The notes beneath the pieces were generated by a model, which did no database searches, was not told where the DNA came from, and saw only the letters and a program-made list of their open reading frames with translations. Shown here in pieces: positions 1 to 10,943 of a DNA stretch of 64,000 nt (position 1 is the first letter of the stretch; every line of letters starts with the position of its first letter). Origin of the DNA: Fagopyrum homotropicum (taxonomy: Eukaryota > Streptophyta > Magnoliopsida > Caryophyllales > Polygonaceae); assembly GCA_033239125.1 (NCBI GenBank), contig BSWB01000004.1:117809235-117873234 (forward strand), given 5' to 3'. Position numbers and translations under genes: made by a program.

Positions 1-704
1 TTAATTGATTATTACATTGGTAGAACAATGGCTTGCGCAATTTGCTGACTTGTTAACTTAAGATTCAAAATGGTAACTGCAAGGAGTTGAGAACTGAGGA
101 TATTAATGGGGCATACCAACTGCATGTGATGGGACTTGGGAGAGCTTATCTAACATTTAAGAACAGCTTTTCCCTTTGTGCATATTTCAAAGCTATTCCC
201 ATTGATTTGTTCAAAGTTTTTTTAGTATTAAATGCAAAGATATTATGTTATCCTTACTCATACAGTATTTTGTACAACCAAAAAAGAGTTTATCCGTTGC
301 TTGCTTGCTTACACAGATTTGACAGTAAAATAATGAGCTGTTAACTGTCTTGGTATCATATAATAAGCTTAACAATTGATAAAGTCGATTGGCCCTCCAA
401 ACGATTGGTGGGGGGCTTGTTTTTGTACTGCTGTTTCCTCCAAAGAGGTTTTTGGCTTTTGTAAGCCTTTGTTTTTGTTTCTTTTCGGGAGATGAACGAG
501 GGCCCCCCACCTCGTGTTTGACCCTATCTCCTTTTTCCTTTTCTGCTACATGGAAACCCACATGCTTGTTGTGTTTGGTAACTCGCTGATGAGAATGTTT
601 ATTAGTAGCTGCTATAATAAGAGGCTTAAATTAAATGCCTTGCATAGCATATGCAATTATGCTATTGAATGTGTTGTGTATGAACAATCTGTAAGTAATT
701 TCAG
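1..704 (+). other. Probable intron or non-coding sequence upstream of the receptor-kinase exons
   Basis: No kinase N-lobe, transmembrane or LRR coding sequence is visible in any frame here. The stretch ends in a good 3' splice acceptor (TTTCAG-like, ending at 704) that opens the kinase exon in the right phase. I therefore read it as the 3' part of an intron whose upstream exon lies outside the window. A 5'-truncated gene is the alternative. Short frames in this stretch look like noise. Confidence 0.55.
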
Positions 705-1494
705 GAAACCGAGGACCGGGTAGGACTCCACTTGACTGGACCACAAGGTTGAAGATCGCATCAGGAGCGGCTAGAGGGCTTGCTTTCATACACTCGCCCT
801 ACAAACCTCTCAACCTTATACATGGCAACATCAAATCCACCAATGTCCTCATTGACAAGGCTGGTGATGCACGCATTTCCGACTTTGGCCTGTCTTCCTT
901 TGTTTCTCCTAACTCCAATGCCTTGAAGACGAATGGTTACCGTGCCCCCGAAGTAGTTGATGGGAGAAAGAACACCCAGAAATCTGATGTTTATTCATTT
1001 GGCGTTCTTCTACTGGAACTACTAACAGGTATTCATACATACATACATACCATTGATTGTAAAATATAATTAGGAGCGAACTTGTGAATTTCAAGAAGTA
1101 TCAAGTGTGAACCTAGTGATAAACAGTTTGGTGGCGTTGGTTATTGATGACAGGAAAATGCCCGTCCATGGTGGAAGGGAACGGCGCGTATGGAAGGGGA
1201 GGGATGGGGGGAGTAGTTGACCTGCCTAGGTGGGTTCAGTCAGTAGTAAGGGAAGAATGGACAGCAGAGGTGTTTGATTTGGAGCTCATGAGATACAAGG
1301 ACATTGAAGAAGAGATGGTAGGGCTTTTGCAGATCGCCATGGCCTGTACGTCTGCATCACCGGATCAACGGCCCAAAATGGGGCACATAGCCAAAATGAT
1401 CGACGAGATCCGTGGTGGGACGGAAGTCTCCCCATCGCAAACCTCAGCTGGCTCCCCCACTGTCTCCGAAGATACCTGTGGTGTAAGCCAGTGA
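705..1494 (+). CDS. LRR receptor-like kinase, C-terminal two exons (partial; resembles Arabidopsis At1g68400)
   Basis: These are two exons, 705-1028 and 1154-1494, joined by a 125-bp GT-AG intron in phase 1. Together they encode the C-lobe of a plasma-membrane LRR-III type receptor kinase. Visible motifs are the LDWTTRLKIA lead-in, HGN(I/V)KSTNVL at the catalytic loop, SDFGLS (DFG), YRAPE (APE) and the subdomain IX run SDVYSFGVLLLELLTG. Exon 2 has the family hallmark VDLPRWVQSVVREEWTAEVF and ends with a Ser/Thr-rich tail. The catalytic-loop HRD is replaced by HGN, so the usual catalytic Asp is missing and the protein is probably a weak or inactive kinase, as is common in LRR-III. The N-terminal LRRs, membrane span and N-lobe are outside the window. 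The reading frame is clean and the stop is at 1492-1494. The At1g68400 resemblance is from memory of the family and was not searched. Confidence 0.88.
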
Positions 1495-2261
1495 TCGTCT
1501 TAGTCTCTTAGAGTAAGTAGATTTGATATTCATTTCTTCCTGTGTGTTGTAAAAAGGAAGTTGATTGATTATCCTGTTTCGACTTTAGGAGTAGAATTGT
1601 GAGAGGAGTGATTGGGTAGGCGAATCGATATGACGTTGATAAATGGTAGAATTATCGTCTCCTTGTTGGATATCTATTTAAGGGAACCCTGAACAAGATT
1701 GACATTTAGGAATTAACTTACATGAAATGTGAAAGTTAGCTTTTGAAAAATATATTACCGTGGACCACGTACTTCCAAATTTCAAAACTCTTGAAAAAAT
1801 ATGGAAAATTTCAAAACTCTTGAAAAAATATGGAAGATAGATTTGCAGCAGAAACGATGAGAGAGAAGAAAAGTGTCCACTTTTTGTAACGTGTCCACCT
1901 TTTGTAATTTTTTTGCATTAAACTTGTGCAATGTGTTAATAAGTTATTGGTAGAGTGTGGTAAATTTTGATCCATTGGATCCAAGCTTGATCAATGGTTC
2001 AGATTTTTTTTTGTTTAACATAATTTTATTAATCATATAGGGTAGTTTTTGGTTTAACTAATTATATTTTGATAAATTTTATTTTATAAATATATTTTTA
2101 TCTATTGTAGAATCAAAAGACTTTTTTTCTATCTATAAAGTCTATATTGGATATCTTTCGAATAATTTTTTTAAATTAAAAATCAAATTGTGAATGATTT
2201 TTATTTCATAAATATTTAATAATATTATTTATATTTATCATCAAGATTATTATTACAAAAA
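1495..2261. other. AT-rich intergenic DNA, no gene seen
   Basis: This is the downstream flank of the kinase gene. It includes a short local duplication of a sequence like aatttcaaaactcttgaaaa (about 1776-1830) and poly-T runs. No convincing coding frame, RNA gene or transposon end was recognised. The left end of the Harbinger element should lie in or just after this stretch, but no inverted repeat matching the candidate right end was found. Confidence 0.6.
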
Positions 2262-2395
2262 TTACACATAAAAACCAATATATTACAAGACATCATGCAT
2301 AAAATATATAACAAGAATTTGTTTCACATAAAATTTAATATATTACAAGACATTACACATAAAATTCAATATATTACAATACATAACTAAAACAT
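2262..2395. repeat. Short degenerate tandem repeat downstream of Harbinger ORF1
   Basis: Three diverged copies of a unit containing AATATATTACAAGACAT followed by CACATAAAA lie head to tail. They sit just 3' of the minus-strand Harbinger ORF1 and are probably its 3' untranslated or subterminal region. Confidence 0.5.
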
Positions 2396-2509
2396 CACAC
2401 TTAAAAAGACCCGAAAATTTAGAGAAATCCTAACATAATTGTGAAGCTATTCTTCACTTAGGTTTTACGAAATACATGAAAATACAAATAGATTTCACAT
2501 CGACGGATA

Positions 2510-3689
2510 TCACATATTCAGTTTATGTCTTAGCCTTTCCACTACGTACTTCTGATAAGGAGTTAACTCGTCATCTTGTGTAAGAAGTGTGGTTAGCATT
2601 TGAAGCTTTTGAATAACCATGTAATCATTCATAAGTTTATTTTTATCAACTTGCAACTCCAAGTACTTATTGTCCGCCTCGTCCCCATGATTAATTGAAC
2701 TCTCGACAATACTTTTTTCCTTACTTTTTCCAGCCTTTGCAGCATTCCTTCCAGAGGGACGAGTTAGATTAGTTGTTTGTCCGATAAATTTCGTATTATC
2801 AGCTGTAGCTGCACTGTTGGGAGTAGATGGGTTGAAACTTGAAGAGTGGACTCCAACTTCATTCACCTTGGAACGTTTTGAGCTTCATTCACTTTTCTCA
2901 GCAAGTTTTTCAACCATCGTGAACCATTTTGGTACGCATTGAAGCTCACGCCAACAATGTACAAATCTAAAGTTTGAACCTGTGTCGGAAATGTAAATAG
3001 CATGTGCCATTTCAAGTACATTTGTCTCACTTTGTCCACTTGATCTTCGATTGGATGCTTATTTGTAACATCCAACAAATTTTGAAGTCTCTATTGATAT
3101 TTGTGCCACCTTTGTTTTATAGAGCTTGAACCCCTTTCAAACCAAGTGTCATCATCCTCCACTCTTCTAGTGTTGTAGTATTCCGTGACCCGGTCCCAAA
3201 ATGTTGGCCATTTTGATCATTACCGATAACATTGTCCATGCTGGTGTTGATCCATGCACTGAAAACTAACAACTCTTCTTCTTGGTTCCATTTCACTCGT
3301 TGTAGACCACTTTGACGAGCACTACTTTGACGAGGGGCTTCTTGTTGACCACTGGTGGGAGGGGTTAAGATAGGGTTTATTTCTCCCAGACTAGCCACTT
3401 GTTGGTATGAGCTCATTGGGGTGCTTCCATATGGACCATATTGGTTTGTTGGAACGCTTTCATATGCACCATAATGACTCATCGGGATGCTTCCATATTG
3501 ACTATATTGGTTCGTTGGAACACTTCCATATGGACAATATTGATTCGTTGGAATGTTTCCATGAGGACCAAATGGGTAACCTAGATAGAAGGAGTGATAT
3601 GACCTATTTGTTTGATTTTGAGTCAAATCTAAAAAGTTAGAAGAATAGTTGAGGGAATTTTGATATTTGTGGGGTTGATTTGGTTCCAT
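2510..3689 (-). pseudogene. PIF/Harbinger ORF1 (MYB/trihelix-like DNA-binding protein), broken
   Basis: PIF/Harbinger transposons encode a MYB/SANT-like protein alongside the transposase, and both are needed for movement. The N-terminal piece (3117-3689) begins with an Asn/Tyr/Gly/Pro-rich tail with repeated PTNQYxPYGS-type units. It then has a trihelix-like start (WNQEEELLVFSAWINTSMD, then NQNGQHFGTGS). Frames shift at about 3117 and again near 2863. The C-terminal piece (2510-2866) carries the NAM-associated-domain-like RPSGRNAAKAGKSKEK and a basic helical end. The product is split over at least three frames, so it is a pseudogene. It is divergently transcribed from the transposase at 3874. 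Similar host proteins are often annotated as glutathione S-transferase T3-like by mistake. Confidence 0.8.
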
Positions 3690-3873
3690 AATGGTTATAA
3701 AGATGAGTTTTAGAGAAGAGTTTTAGAGAAAATGAGTGAAAAGTGTGGAGAATTTGATTACAAACACAACCTATATATAAAGGCTTCAATTATGACGGAT
3801 TTGAATTTAAATCCAATTCAATGAAGTTCCACCACCAGTTTATTCTGAAGAGCAATTTCGAAGGCGGTTTAGA
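3690..3873. promoter_or_regulatory. Presumed bidirectional promoter of the Harbinger element
   Basis: This 184-bp gap lies between divergent ORF1 (minus) and transposase (plus). A TATATATAAA-like sequence is seen at about 3771-3780. The role is inferred from gene arrangement only. Confidence 0.4.
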
Positions 3874-4923
3874 ATGCGTAGACCGTTATTCTTACGCATT
3901 GTGAACCATTTTCCAACCACATACGAATATTTTCATCACAAACGAGATGCAACCGGTAGGTTTAGCTTATCCCCATTACAAAAGTGCACGACTGCCATAC
4001 ACATGTTGGCTTATGGTATAAGTGCAGATGCGGTGGATGAGTATCTTCGAATGGGCGCATCAACTGCACGAGAATGTTTGACCAACTTTGTGGAAGGAAT
4101 CATTTCTTCATTTGGAGACATGTATCTACGAAGACCAAACATTGAAGACATGCAACGACTTCTTCATGTTGGAGAGATACGTGAGTTCCTTGGCATGATA
4201 TGTTTAATTGATTGTATGCATTGGGAGTGAAAGAATTGTCCAACTGCATGGAATCAGTTCACACGCGGTCATGGGAAGCCAACAATCATCTTAGAAGCTG
4301 TTGAGTCATATGATCTATGGATTTGACATGCATTATTTGGAACACCAGGTACGTGCAATGACATCAATGTTCTCGATCGTTCTTCTGTGGTTGATGATGT
4401 TTTGCAAGGTATATCGCCACCTGTGAATTTTACCGGCAATGGTCATTCATATACCATGAGTAATTATCTAACCGACGGTATCTATCCACGGTGGGCAACA
4501 TTTATACCGTCAATAAGACTTGCATGAGGTGAGAAGGATGCATTGTTTGCTAAACTACAAGAATCCTGTCAAAAGGATGTGGAACGAGCCTTTGGAGTTC
4601 TACAAGCACGATTTGCTATTGTATAGAACCCGACACTTGCTTGGGACATTGATTTCATTGAAAAGATCATGAGAGCTTGCATAATTCTATATAATATGAT
4701 TGTGGAAGATGAACGAGACACATACATGTTGTATTGGGATCCGTCTCAGTTTGAGCAATCAAACGAAATTGACAATATGTACGTGCCTGAGATACCAAAT
4801 TTTATGGCGGATTACATAACCAACCGTGTCCAACTTTGGAGTAGCACTACATACGAACAATTGAAACAAGATTTGGTTCAACACATATGGGAAAAGTTTG
4901 GCAATACTCATGTTGAAAATTAG
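3874..4923 (+). pseudogene. PIF/Harbinger transposase (DDE_Tnp_4 / ALP1-like), inactivated by stops
   Basis: The frame reads through a HARBI1-like transposase: an N-terminal helix region (MRRPLFLRIVNHF), the LIDCMHWE block with its catalytic Asp, RGHGKPTIILEAV, a GTPGTCNDINVLDRS block with the second Asp region, YLTDGIYPRW, and the C-terminal KDVERAFGVLQARFAI block with its catalytic Glu, then IILYNMIVEDER. At least four in-frame stops interrupt it, at about 4228, 4325, 4525 and 4624. At least two replace a conserved Trp by TGA, the kind of change expected from deamination of methylated cytosine. It is dead but still recognisable over nearly its full length. It pairs with the divergent ORF1 relic on its left. 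Confidence 0.88.
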
Positions 4924-5255
4924 TAGTTTTATGTATGATTTCGTATGTATTGGTGTGTTTGTATTTTCACGTTTTGCATCTTAACTTTGCGATTATTATT
5001 TTAATGTATTTGTATGCTTTTAATTATTAATGAAGTGTTTTTTAGAAATCTCATTTTTATTAATTATTTATATATTTATTATTTATTTTTTGAAATAAAT
5101 TTAGTTATAAATAAAATTAATAACATTAATATTTTAAAAGAATATAACTATGGGGCTGGGGTGAATAAACTTAGAGTGAAGAGATTGAGAGTTAAAAACT
5201 ATGAATGTAGATAAAAAAAATAGATAGAGTTTTATAAGTTGATATGGTGAAGAGA

Positions 5256-5299
5256 GGATTTAAAAACTTTGCTTTATATACCCACCATTGTGGGTGGTC
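5256..5299 (+). repeat. Candidate right terminal inverted repeat of the Harbinger element
   Basis: Read on the minus strand from 5299, the sequence starts GACCACCCACAATGGTGGGT and continues AT-rich. This resembles Tourist/Harbinger ends. TTA follows at 5300-5302, matching the usual 3-bp target. The matching left end was not found, so the element boundary on that side stays open. The same stretch lies in a small hairpin-forming inverted repeat (5272-5311). Confidence 0.45.
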
Positions 5300-5311
5300 T
5301 TATATATAAAG

Positions 5312-6599
5312 TAAAGTCTAAACTAACCCTTCACCAGAATTCTATGGGTGTGTTGAAAAATCCATCATCTACCAAATTGTAGATTTTGGAGATAAAAAAA
5401 ACTTTAACTATCATTTCTTTCAATTTGCTCTAAAAAAATATTTTATTTTTATCATTCATTAGTAAATTTATGTTTAATATTGTTGTTTTTCATTTTTATT
5501 ATATTTCTATTATAATAAATATAAATATAAAACAAGATATATATGAGAAAATTAAATTCAAAACTAACAAATTAAATAAAATCACTTATAAATAAAAAAT
5601 TGATGATTGCATTTAAATAGTAAAAAAAATCTTGTTACATAACTCTTGGAACATAAACAAAATTGAAAGAATTTGGCCAAGTAGACCCTTTTCTATATCC
5701 ATTAGTTTTGTGTACCCCTTCAACTTTTATCACTTTCATTGAAGTTGGAAGGTAAGGAGGTTTGAATAGGGGTACATTTACTAAACATATTTATACCATG
5801 AGCCTAGTTACCAAAGAGAAATTTCAAAAAGGCATACTTAGTTAATTTGACCAACAAATTTTTTTAATGTAATTATAATATGTTGCTTGTTAAATTTATT
5901 TTAAATTAATGATAAATGAAAAGATGTCCTTTTTAATAATTTTACATTTACGTCAACTTTTATAAGTTTCATTCTTCCAAACACCAACTAAGCTTATAAA
6001 AAAATATGAGCTCGTCCATCAACTACTTACTTCAGTTACTCATTCAACTTCAGTTTCAACTTCAGCTTCAACTCCAATAATCTACCATTTCCCAAACGGA
6101 CTTATGTCATTCACATCTCACACATTAGCTAAGTTACATATAGTCAGTCAGTCAGTCCATCCTAATGGTGTAGTTTAATCGATTACTATTTAATTCTATG
6201 TCTCACGTATTAATCATATCTAATTTTATATTATCGGTTATTGAATTTTCACCAAATTATTAAAACCTTAATTAGTGCACATCTCTATAATTAAACTCGG
6301 GTCGTGGATAAGGATATACATGTCATATTTAATTAACGTAAAAATACACGGTATACCTGTCATATTTTATTAACATAAAAATACAATTAAAATCTTACGG
6401 TTCAAACATGACTATATTTTAAAATAATTTAATGCAACTTTATTTAACTTCATAATAGCTTTACACCATTCAAAGCACAATCTCTTAAAAAAAAAAAACT
6501 GGTTTTTATACAAATGATTAAAATACAAATAATGTTATGGTCAAGTCACCATCCTCCAATTTTTTATTACTAGTAACAAAAATGCTCCAAAATAATTTG
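5312..6599. other. AT-rich intergenic DNA, no gene seen
   Basis: No conserved coding frame, RNA gene or recognisable element end was found. It contains poly-A and poly-T runs and short low-complexity tracts, including about three CTTCA-rich units near 6040-6080. Confidence 0.6.
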
Positions 6600-7030
6600 G
6601 AAGCATTTTTACACATAAATTGCTATGCCCAAATGACAAAAGCATAAAAAGAAGATTAAAACCAAATTTTCACACACAAATTTTACTAGCTTTTGTTGTT
6701 CTTTCGCAATATAGATTTAACAACATATATCATAACCATTTTTGATTGCTATTAGCAACAAATATTCAGCAAAACAATTCAGAAATATTTTTTACACACA
6801 AATTGCTATGCCCATATGACAACCATAAAAACAAGATTAAAACCATGTTTTTACATACAAATTTTACTAGATTTTGTTGTTCATATGCAACAACACACAT
6901 TTATAGCCGTTTTTACTGTTAATAGCAACATGGATTCAACAAAACAATTCATAACCATTTTTACACACAAATTGATGTGTCCATATGACAACAAAAACAA
7001 GATTTTTGAATTTATACAAGATTAAAACCA
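6600..7030. repeat. Tandem repeat of about 170-180 bp, roughly 2.4 copies
   Basis: The phrase TTTTTACACACAAATTG followed by an ATGxCCATATGACAA-like run recurs at about 6608, 6790 and 6958. Between copies the order of sub-blocks is the same: an AAxCAAGATTAAAACCA run, a TTTTACTAGATTTTGTTGTT-like run, and an AGCAACA..TTCA.CAAAACAATTC run. Copies are clearly diverged, so this is an old array. Confidence 0.75.
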
Positions 7031-7282
7031 AATTACACACAAATTCAACAATGTATCACATATTAAACCATCCATAAACAAACATATGTAACTATCCAAT
7101 TTACAATATCCATTACTCCATTCCATCACTATAGAAAAGCTCATCTAATGTGTAATACCAATTCACACTCGGTAATTCAATTACCATTTTTTTTACAAAA
7201 AATATTGCACCAAAATGAAATAAGAAGAATAACATCAGTTGCCCACATTTCTCGTCATTCCCTACAAATTTTCAAAGGAATG

Positions 7283-7291
7283 TTTATATAC

Positions 7292-7350
<59 letters not shown>
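7283..7350. repeat. AT dinucleotide microsatellite
   Basis: A nearly uninterrupted run of alternating T and A, with two CATATATA interruptions at its left end. Confidence 0.95.
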
Positions 7351-7352
<2 letters not shown>

Positions 7353-7714
7353 CAAGTAGGAACATTTTTTATGATAGGGAGTAGAAACCTCTCACAATCA
7401 CACGATTTGACAAAATAAACGTTCCAAATTAATTGTTGCTAATGAGTCCCTATAATTATTTTTAGATGCAATATTTACACTTACCTTTATATGATTGAAC
7501 AATATATCATAATTATTACAATATTTTAAACGTATTTTTATTTTGTCAAATTTTATAAACACGCCCATTTTCCTATACAAAAAGACCCCTCTAGAGTTTT
7601 GAACTTAGGTCCATAGGACCTCCCTCCCACCCTATAACCAATTTGACAAGTTAGAACATTTTAGTTTTTATTCTAAACACCACTTTAGAAGTTGGTTACT
7701 TATATTTGACGTTA
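7351..7714. other. Unassigned intergenic DNA
   Basis: AT-rich. No coding frame, RNA gene or repeat was recognised. The short minus frame at 7398-7580 has no family resemblance. Confidence 0.5.
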
Positions 7715-7945
7715 TTTAATGAATGTAATGATTTTTACAAGTATAATAGTCGTAACAAGCGGAGAAAAACAAATGCTTGTAATGACCATTACAGGTGTGC
7801 TACGATCGTTACAAGCAAAAAAAATGTCTATAACGACAATACCACACCTGCTACGCTCGTAACAAACAATTTTTTTTTTCTTTTTGCTTGTTACGACTAT
7901 AACACAAATGTTATGGTCGTAGGTTGTAACGACCGTTACAAAACG
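7715..7945. repeat. Cluster of GTAACG/CGTTAC palindromic sites
   Basis: About eight full or half copies of a dyad with consensus TTGTAACGACCGTTACAA lie in 230 bp. The best copies are at about 7925-7942 (8-bp arms around a 2-bp centre) and 7779-7796 (TAATG variant). Half-sites such as CGTAACAA and CGTTACAAGC fill the rest. The architecture recalls the palindrome clusters inside the neighbouring Athila-type elements, but with a third core sequence. No LTR or coding remnant was recognised around it. Confidence 0.6.
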
Positions 7946-8642
7946 TCAGAAAGTGAATTTTGTTCTACCAACATTAATTTTGCAACTGTTCGCCCCTAAA
8001 GGTGTGCGTCAAAGTCTTAAATTTATATCTAGAACTCAAAGCAAAGCGAACCCGCAGTGTACGGATCGGCTGTAGTAAGGTAAAAATTCCAGAGTCAAAC
8101 TCAGGGATTTGGTGAGAATAAATTCAAATTCAATTATCTAGCGAAAATGCAAAAGCTTTTGTGATTAATAAAGAGGGAAATGATTCCAAGGATTCAAGTA
8201 TCCGATTTCGGCCTTCGATTCAAGACACTTCTAAGTGATATAAGGACAGAGTTTATATTGCCAAGATTATGTGTTCAAATGTAGGCATCGTACGACGAAG
8301 TTCCGAAACCTATTTATCTAGTCCAAAGGTTCTCTCTATAAAGGTTGTTGAAGCTGCAATATAGAAAGATCTCAAGACAAGAATTATGTTCAAACTAACT
8401 ATCTAAAACTTCAGGATACGACTCTTCAAGATAAAGAATAGAAAGCACATTTAAAATCTTAATAAAGGATGTTGAGTCTCTCTATTACCCAAATCTTGTA
8501 ATCTTAATCTATTAAATGTAGAATCAAGTTTGAAGTCTCTTCACACACTTAATTAGAGGTTAAAAAGGTTAATCAAGGTTGGGATTTAGGCAAGGGTTAA
8601 CTTTGGTTAAGGAATGAATCAATCAAAGCTCGACAGGGTATT

Positions 8643-8695
8643 AAATCGACCTACCACAAATAAATCGGACGATTTATTCAAGAAAAGGGCGATTT
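8643..8695 (-). promoter_or_regulatory. Four-half-site palindromic array in the A LTR (AAATCG type)
   Basis: Half-site AAATCG lies at 8643-8648. Then comes the central dyad AAATCG-GA-CGATTT at 8662-8675, then CGATTT at 8690-8695. Spacers are 13 and 14 bp and the total span is 53 bp. The right LTR of A keeps it, with its central dyad at 56983-56996. The same position in D, E, F and B has the CCACGG version with a 53-54 bp span. Confidence 0.75.
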
Positions 8696-9221
8696 TCCTG
8701 TTTGCCGTAAAGTTAAAATCTAAACTCTCAAGGTCCAAATGTTTGAATGAGTTCAATCTATCATCATCTAAGCCTTAATCATCAACCATTCTCCCCAGAA
8801 TCACAATGGTTTTAGCCAACCATTTTCAAAATCAAATCAAATTAAAGATTGAGTGAAATAATTCAAATAAACCCGAATCTTGAATAAAAACTCAATAACC
8901 TTCAAATCTGTAAACCAATCTCATATATAATCAATGTATCTCTCAATTTACTCAATATCATGTTCAAAAACCACAAAGACTTCAATGGAATACAAAAATC
9001 TCACAAATATGATCAAGATTGACTTCCCGACAAAAGTGCTTCAATCCTTCTTCTTGAATCTTCAATCTCTCACTAAAGTGTAAAGATTTCCCGCTGCGGC
9101 CTCCTCGATTTCGTTCCCAGGGTTCCAAACTATAGTTTCTTGCTAATGGGCCGTTTGGCAAAACCCTTCTCGAGCCCAAAGTTGATGGGCTTTGTGTCGT
9201 CTTTTTATTTGGCCGAAAAAC

Positions 9222-9306
9222 AAGGTAAATCGGGCTGGCCGATTTATCCATAAAACCGTTCGATTTTTAATGATAAAAATCGTCCGATTTATATAGTAAA
9301 TGACAC
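9222..9306 (-). promoter_or_regulatory. U3 palindrome cluster of element A
   Basis: It holds an AAATCGG/CCGATTT dyad (about 9226-9246), a half-site TTCGATTTTT, a perfect AAATCG-TC-CGATTT dyad at 9277-9290, and a further half-site CACGATTTT. It lies about 0.32-0.41 kb from the U3 end of the LTR, matching the U3 clusters of D and E, and close to the presumed TATA box. Confidence 0.7.
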
Positions 9307-9628
9307 GATTTTCTTCAACAGAAAGTGCTCGTCTTTTGGCTTGTTTTCTTCCTCTTCCTTGTGCTTCTTTTACGCAATTCCTTTACTCTTTGTGACTCCT
9401 CTAAGACTCCTTTGGCTTCCTTAATGACCTTGGATTCTCCTTGCTTCACTTTTGCTTTCAAATCCACTCCATTTACCTATAATTCAACCAAAACTCGTGT
9501 AGACCTCTATTTCTGAAATATTATTGAATAGAACACAAAAGGTACACAAGTTCTCCCTAAATGCAAGGTAAATCGAGGTAAACCTCTACAATATGCATGA
9601 TTATAATGGTATATAATTTATGTCATCA

Positions 9629-10866
9629 AAATACCCCATACTTGCCCCTTGCTTGTCCCTATGCAAGACTCAAATTTAGAATACAAGATGTCATGGATTA
9701 TATATGTATGAAAACTCAAAAACTTTTTTTTTGATAGTGCTTCTTCTTATTGGATCACCCTCAAAGTGATGTTTCAAGGCATAGGAAGGCAAAGTATGTA
9801 TCAATGATAACAATAACATGGACTAACTCTCTTTTCTTTAAAAACACAAATAAAGGACATGATAAAGATGTAGAGGTAATTAAAATCAAACAAGTCTAAG
9901 TTATGAAGTCTTAAATACATGCATAAAAGTCTCAAGGTCTTCTAATCAAAGATAAGGTCTAAGAAACGTGTTAAGGAAGGGAATTCTTTTAGGCAATTGT
10001 GGTGCTAATCCGGAAAAGAGGAACAACATAATACCTTCAAGAACTTTACTTCACCACACATGCTTTGCATGTAAAAGCTTTGCTTTCTTTATACTTTACT
10101 TTTTGAGAGTATGGATAGAGGTGCACAAAAACCGAAGCCTAGGAGATCGGCGTTTCTCAAATTTCGAGATGCCTCAAATCCTTGATGCACATACCATATC
10201 CCGTTAGGACTTGTCGTTCAATCGGACTTTGACAAGACACAAACACCCGACTATGTGAATGGTGCCGAGTTTCTCATCCTCATGTTCAACGTCCCCAAAC
10301 TTATGAATTGCTACACTTTCATTTAACACATTTTCATTGGCCCTTCCACATCAAATATGCCTTTTTTTCAATCACTTATCCTAATTCCCGGATGGTAAAA
10401 GGAGGGTCACATATTTCATTGAGGGGCTAGCATGATCAAGATATGAGAAGAGAAAATAAGTGAATTGCCTTGGTCATTCTTATATGATGTAAAAGAACTT
10501 GCAATATAGCTTCGACTATTATTTCATTCTCTTATCAAAACATCTAAATCATATAACTTATTCATGTGTTCAAGTAACAAAAGTAAGCTCATTCATGCTA
10601 TGATTAACATCTCAACACAACCAAGTCATCTTTTTGCCTATCCACATCACAATTCTCATCATAGAGGTCATTTCCATCATAAGAAGCACAAATTTTTTTT
10701 TTTTTTGAAGAGTCATAATTTTTGAAAAAGATCATGCAAATGCAAATGTCATAGTGGAAAGCAAGTAGTGTAAGAGTTATTACAAGCCATTTTTCAAAAG
10801 TAGTGTAAAGTGCATAGAGTGCTAAGATGAAGTAAAAGATATTGTAAGTACCCCCACCCCATACTT
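9629..10866 (-). other. Element A 3' module with duplicated PPT-like tracts
   Basis: The complement of AAGTATGGGG lies at 9634-9643, beside the LTR, as the presumed polypurine tract for plus-strand priming. It recurs at 10857-10866 inside the longer AAGTATGGGGTGGGG. The hairpin ACATTG-TCCC-CAATGT follows at 10874-10889. Between the two tracts, blocks containing CGGCACCATTCACATAG and GGTGTTTGTGTCTTG (about 10215-10275, complement) are shared with the other elements. No conserved protein frame was seen. Confidence 0.7.
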
Positions 10867-10943
10867 AACATCCACATTGTCCCCAATGTGAAAATCAAGC
10901 ATAAGATGGAGAAAAATACTTACAATGTAAAAGAAGTGGAAGC

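Larger units (their letters stand above)
7987..9628 (-). repeat. Element A 3' LTR (1642 bp)
   Basis: It pairs with the right LTR of A almost base for base. On the minus strand it begins TGATGACAT and ends GGGGCGAACA. The U5-side block CCGTACACTGCGGGTTCGCT (about 8050-8072 complement) is shared with all other families here. A TATA-like AAATAAAAAG on the minus strand at about 9210-9220 lies where the other families have TATAAAAG. It holds two clusters of AAATCG-type palindromes. Confidence 0.93.

Noticed and set aside
87..344. Short frame as an upstream exon of the receptor kinase
   Set aside because: It contains no kinase N-lobe or LRR motifs and has no suitable donor site in phase with the exon at 705.
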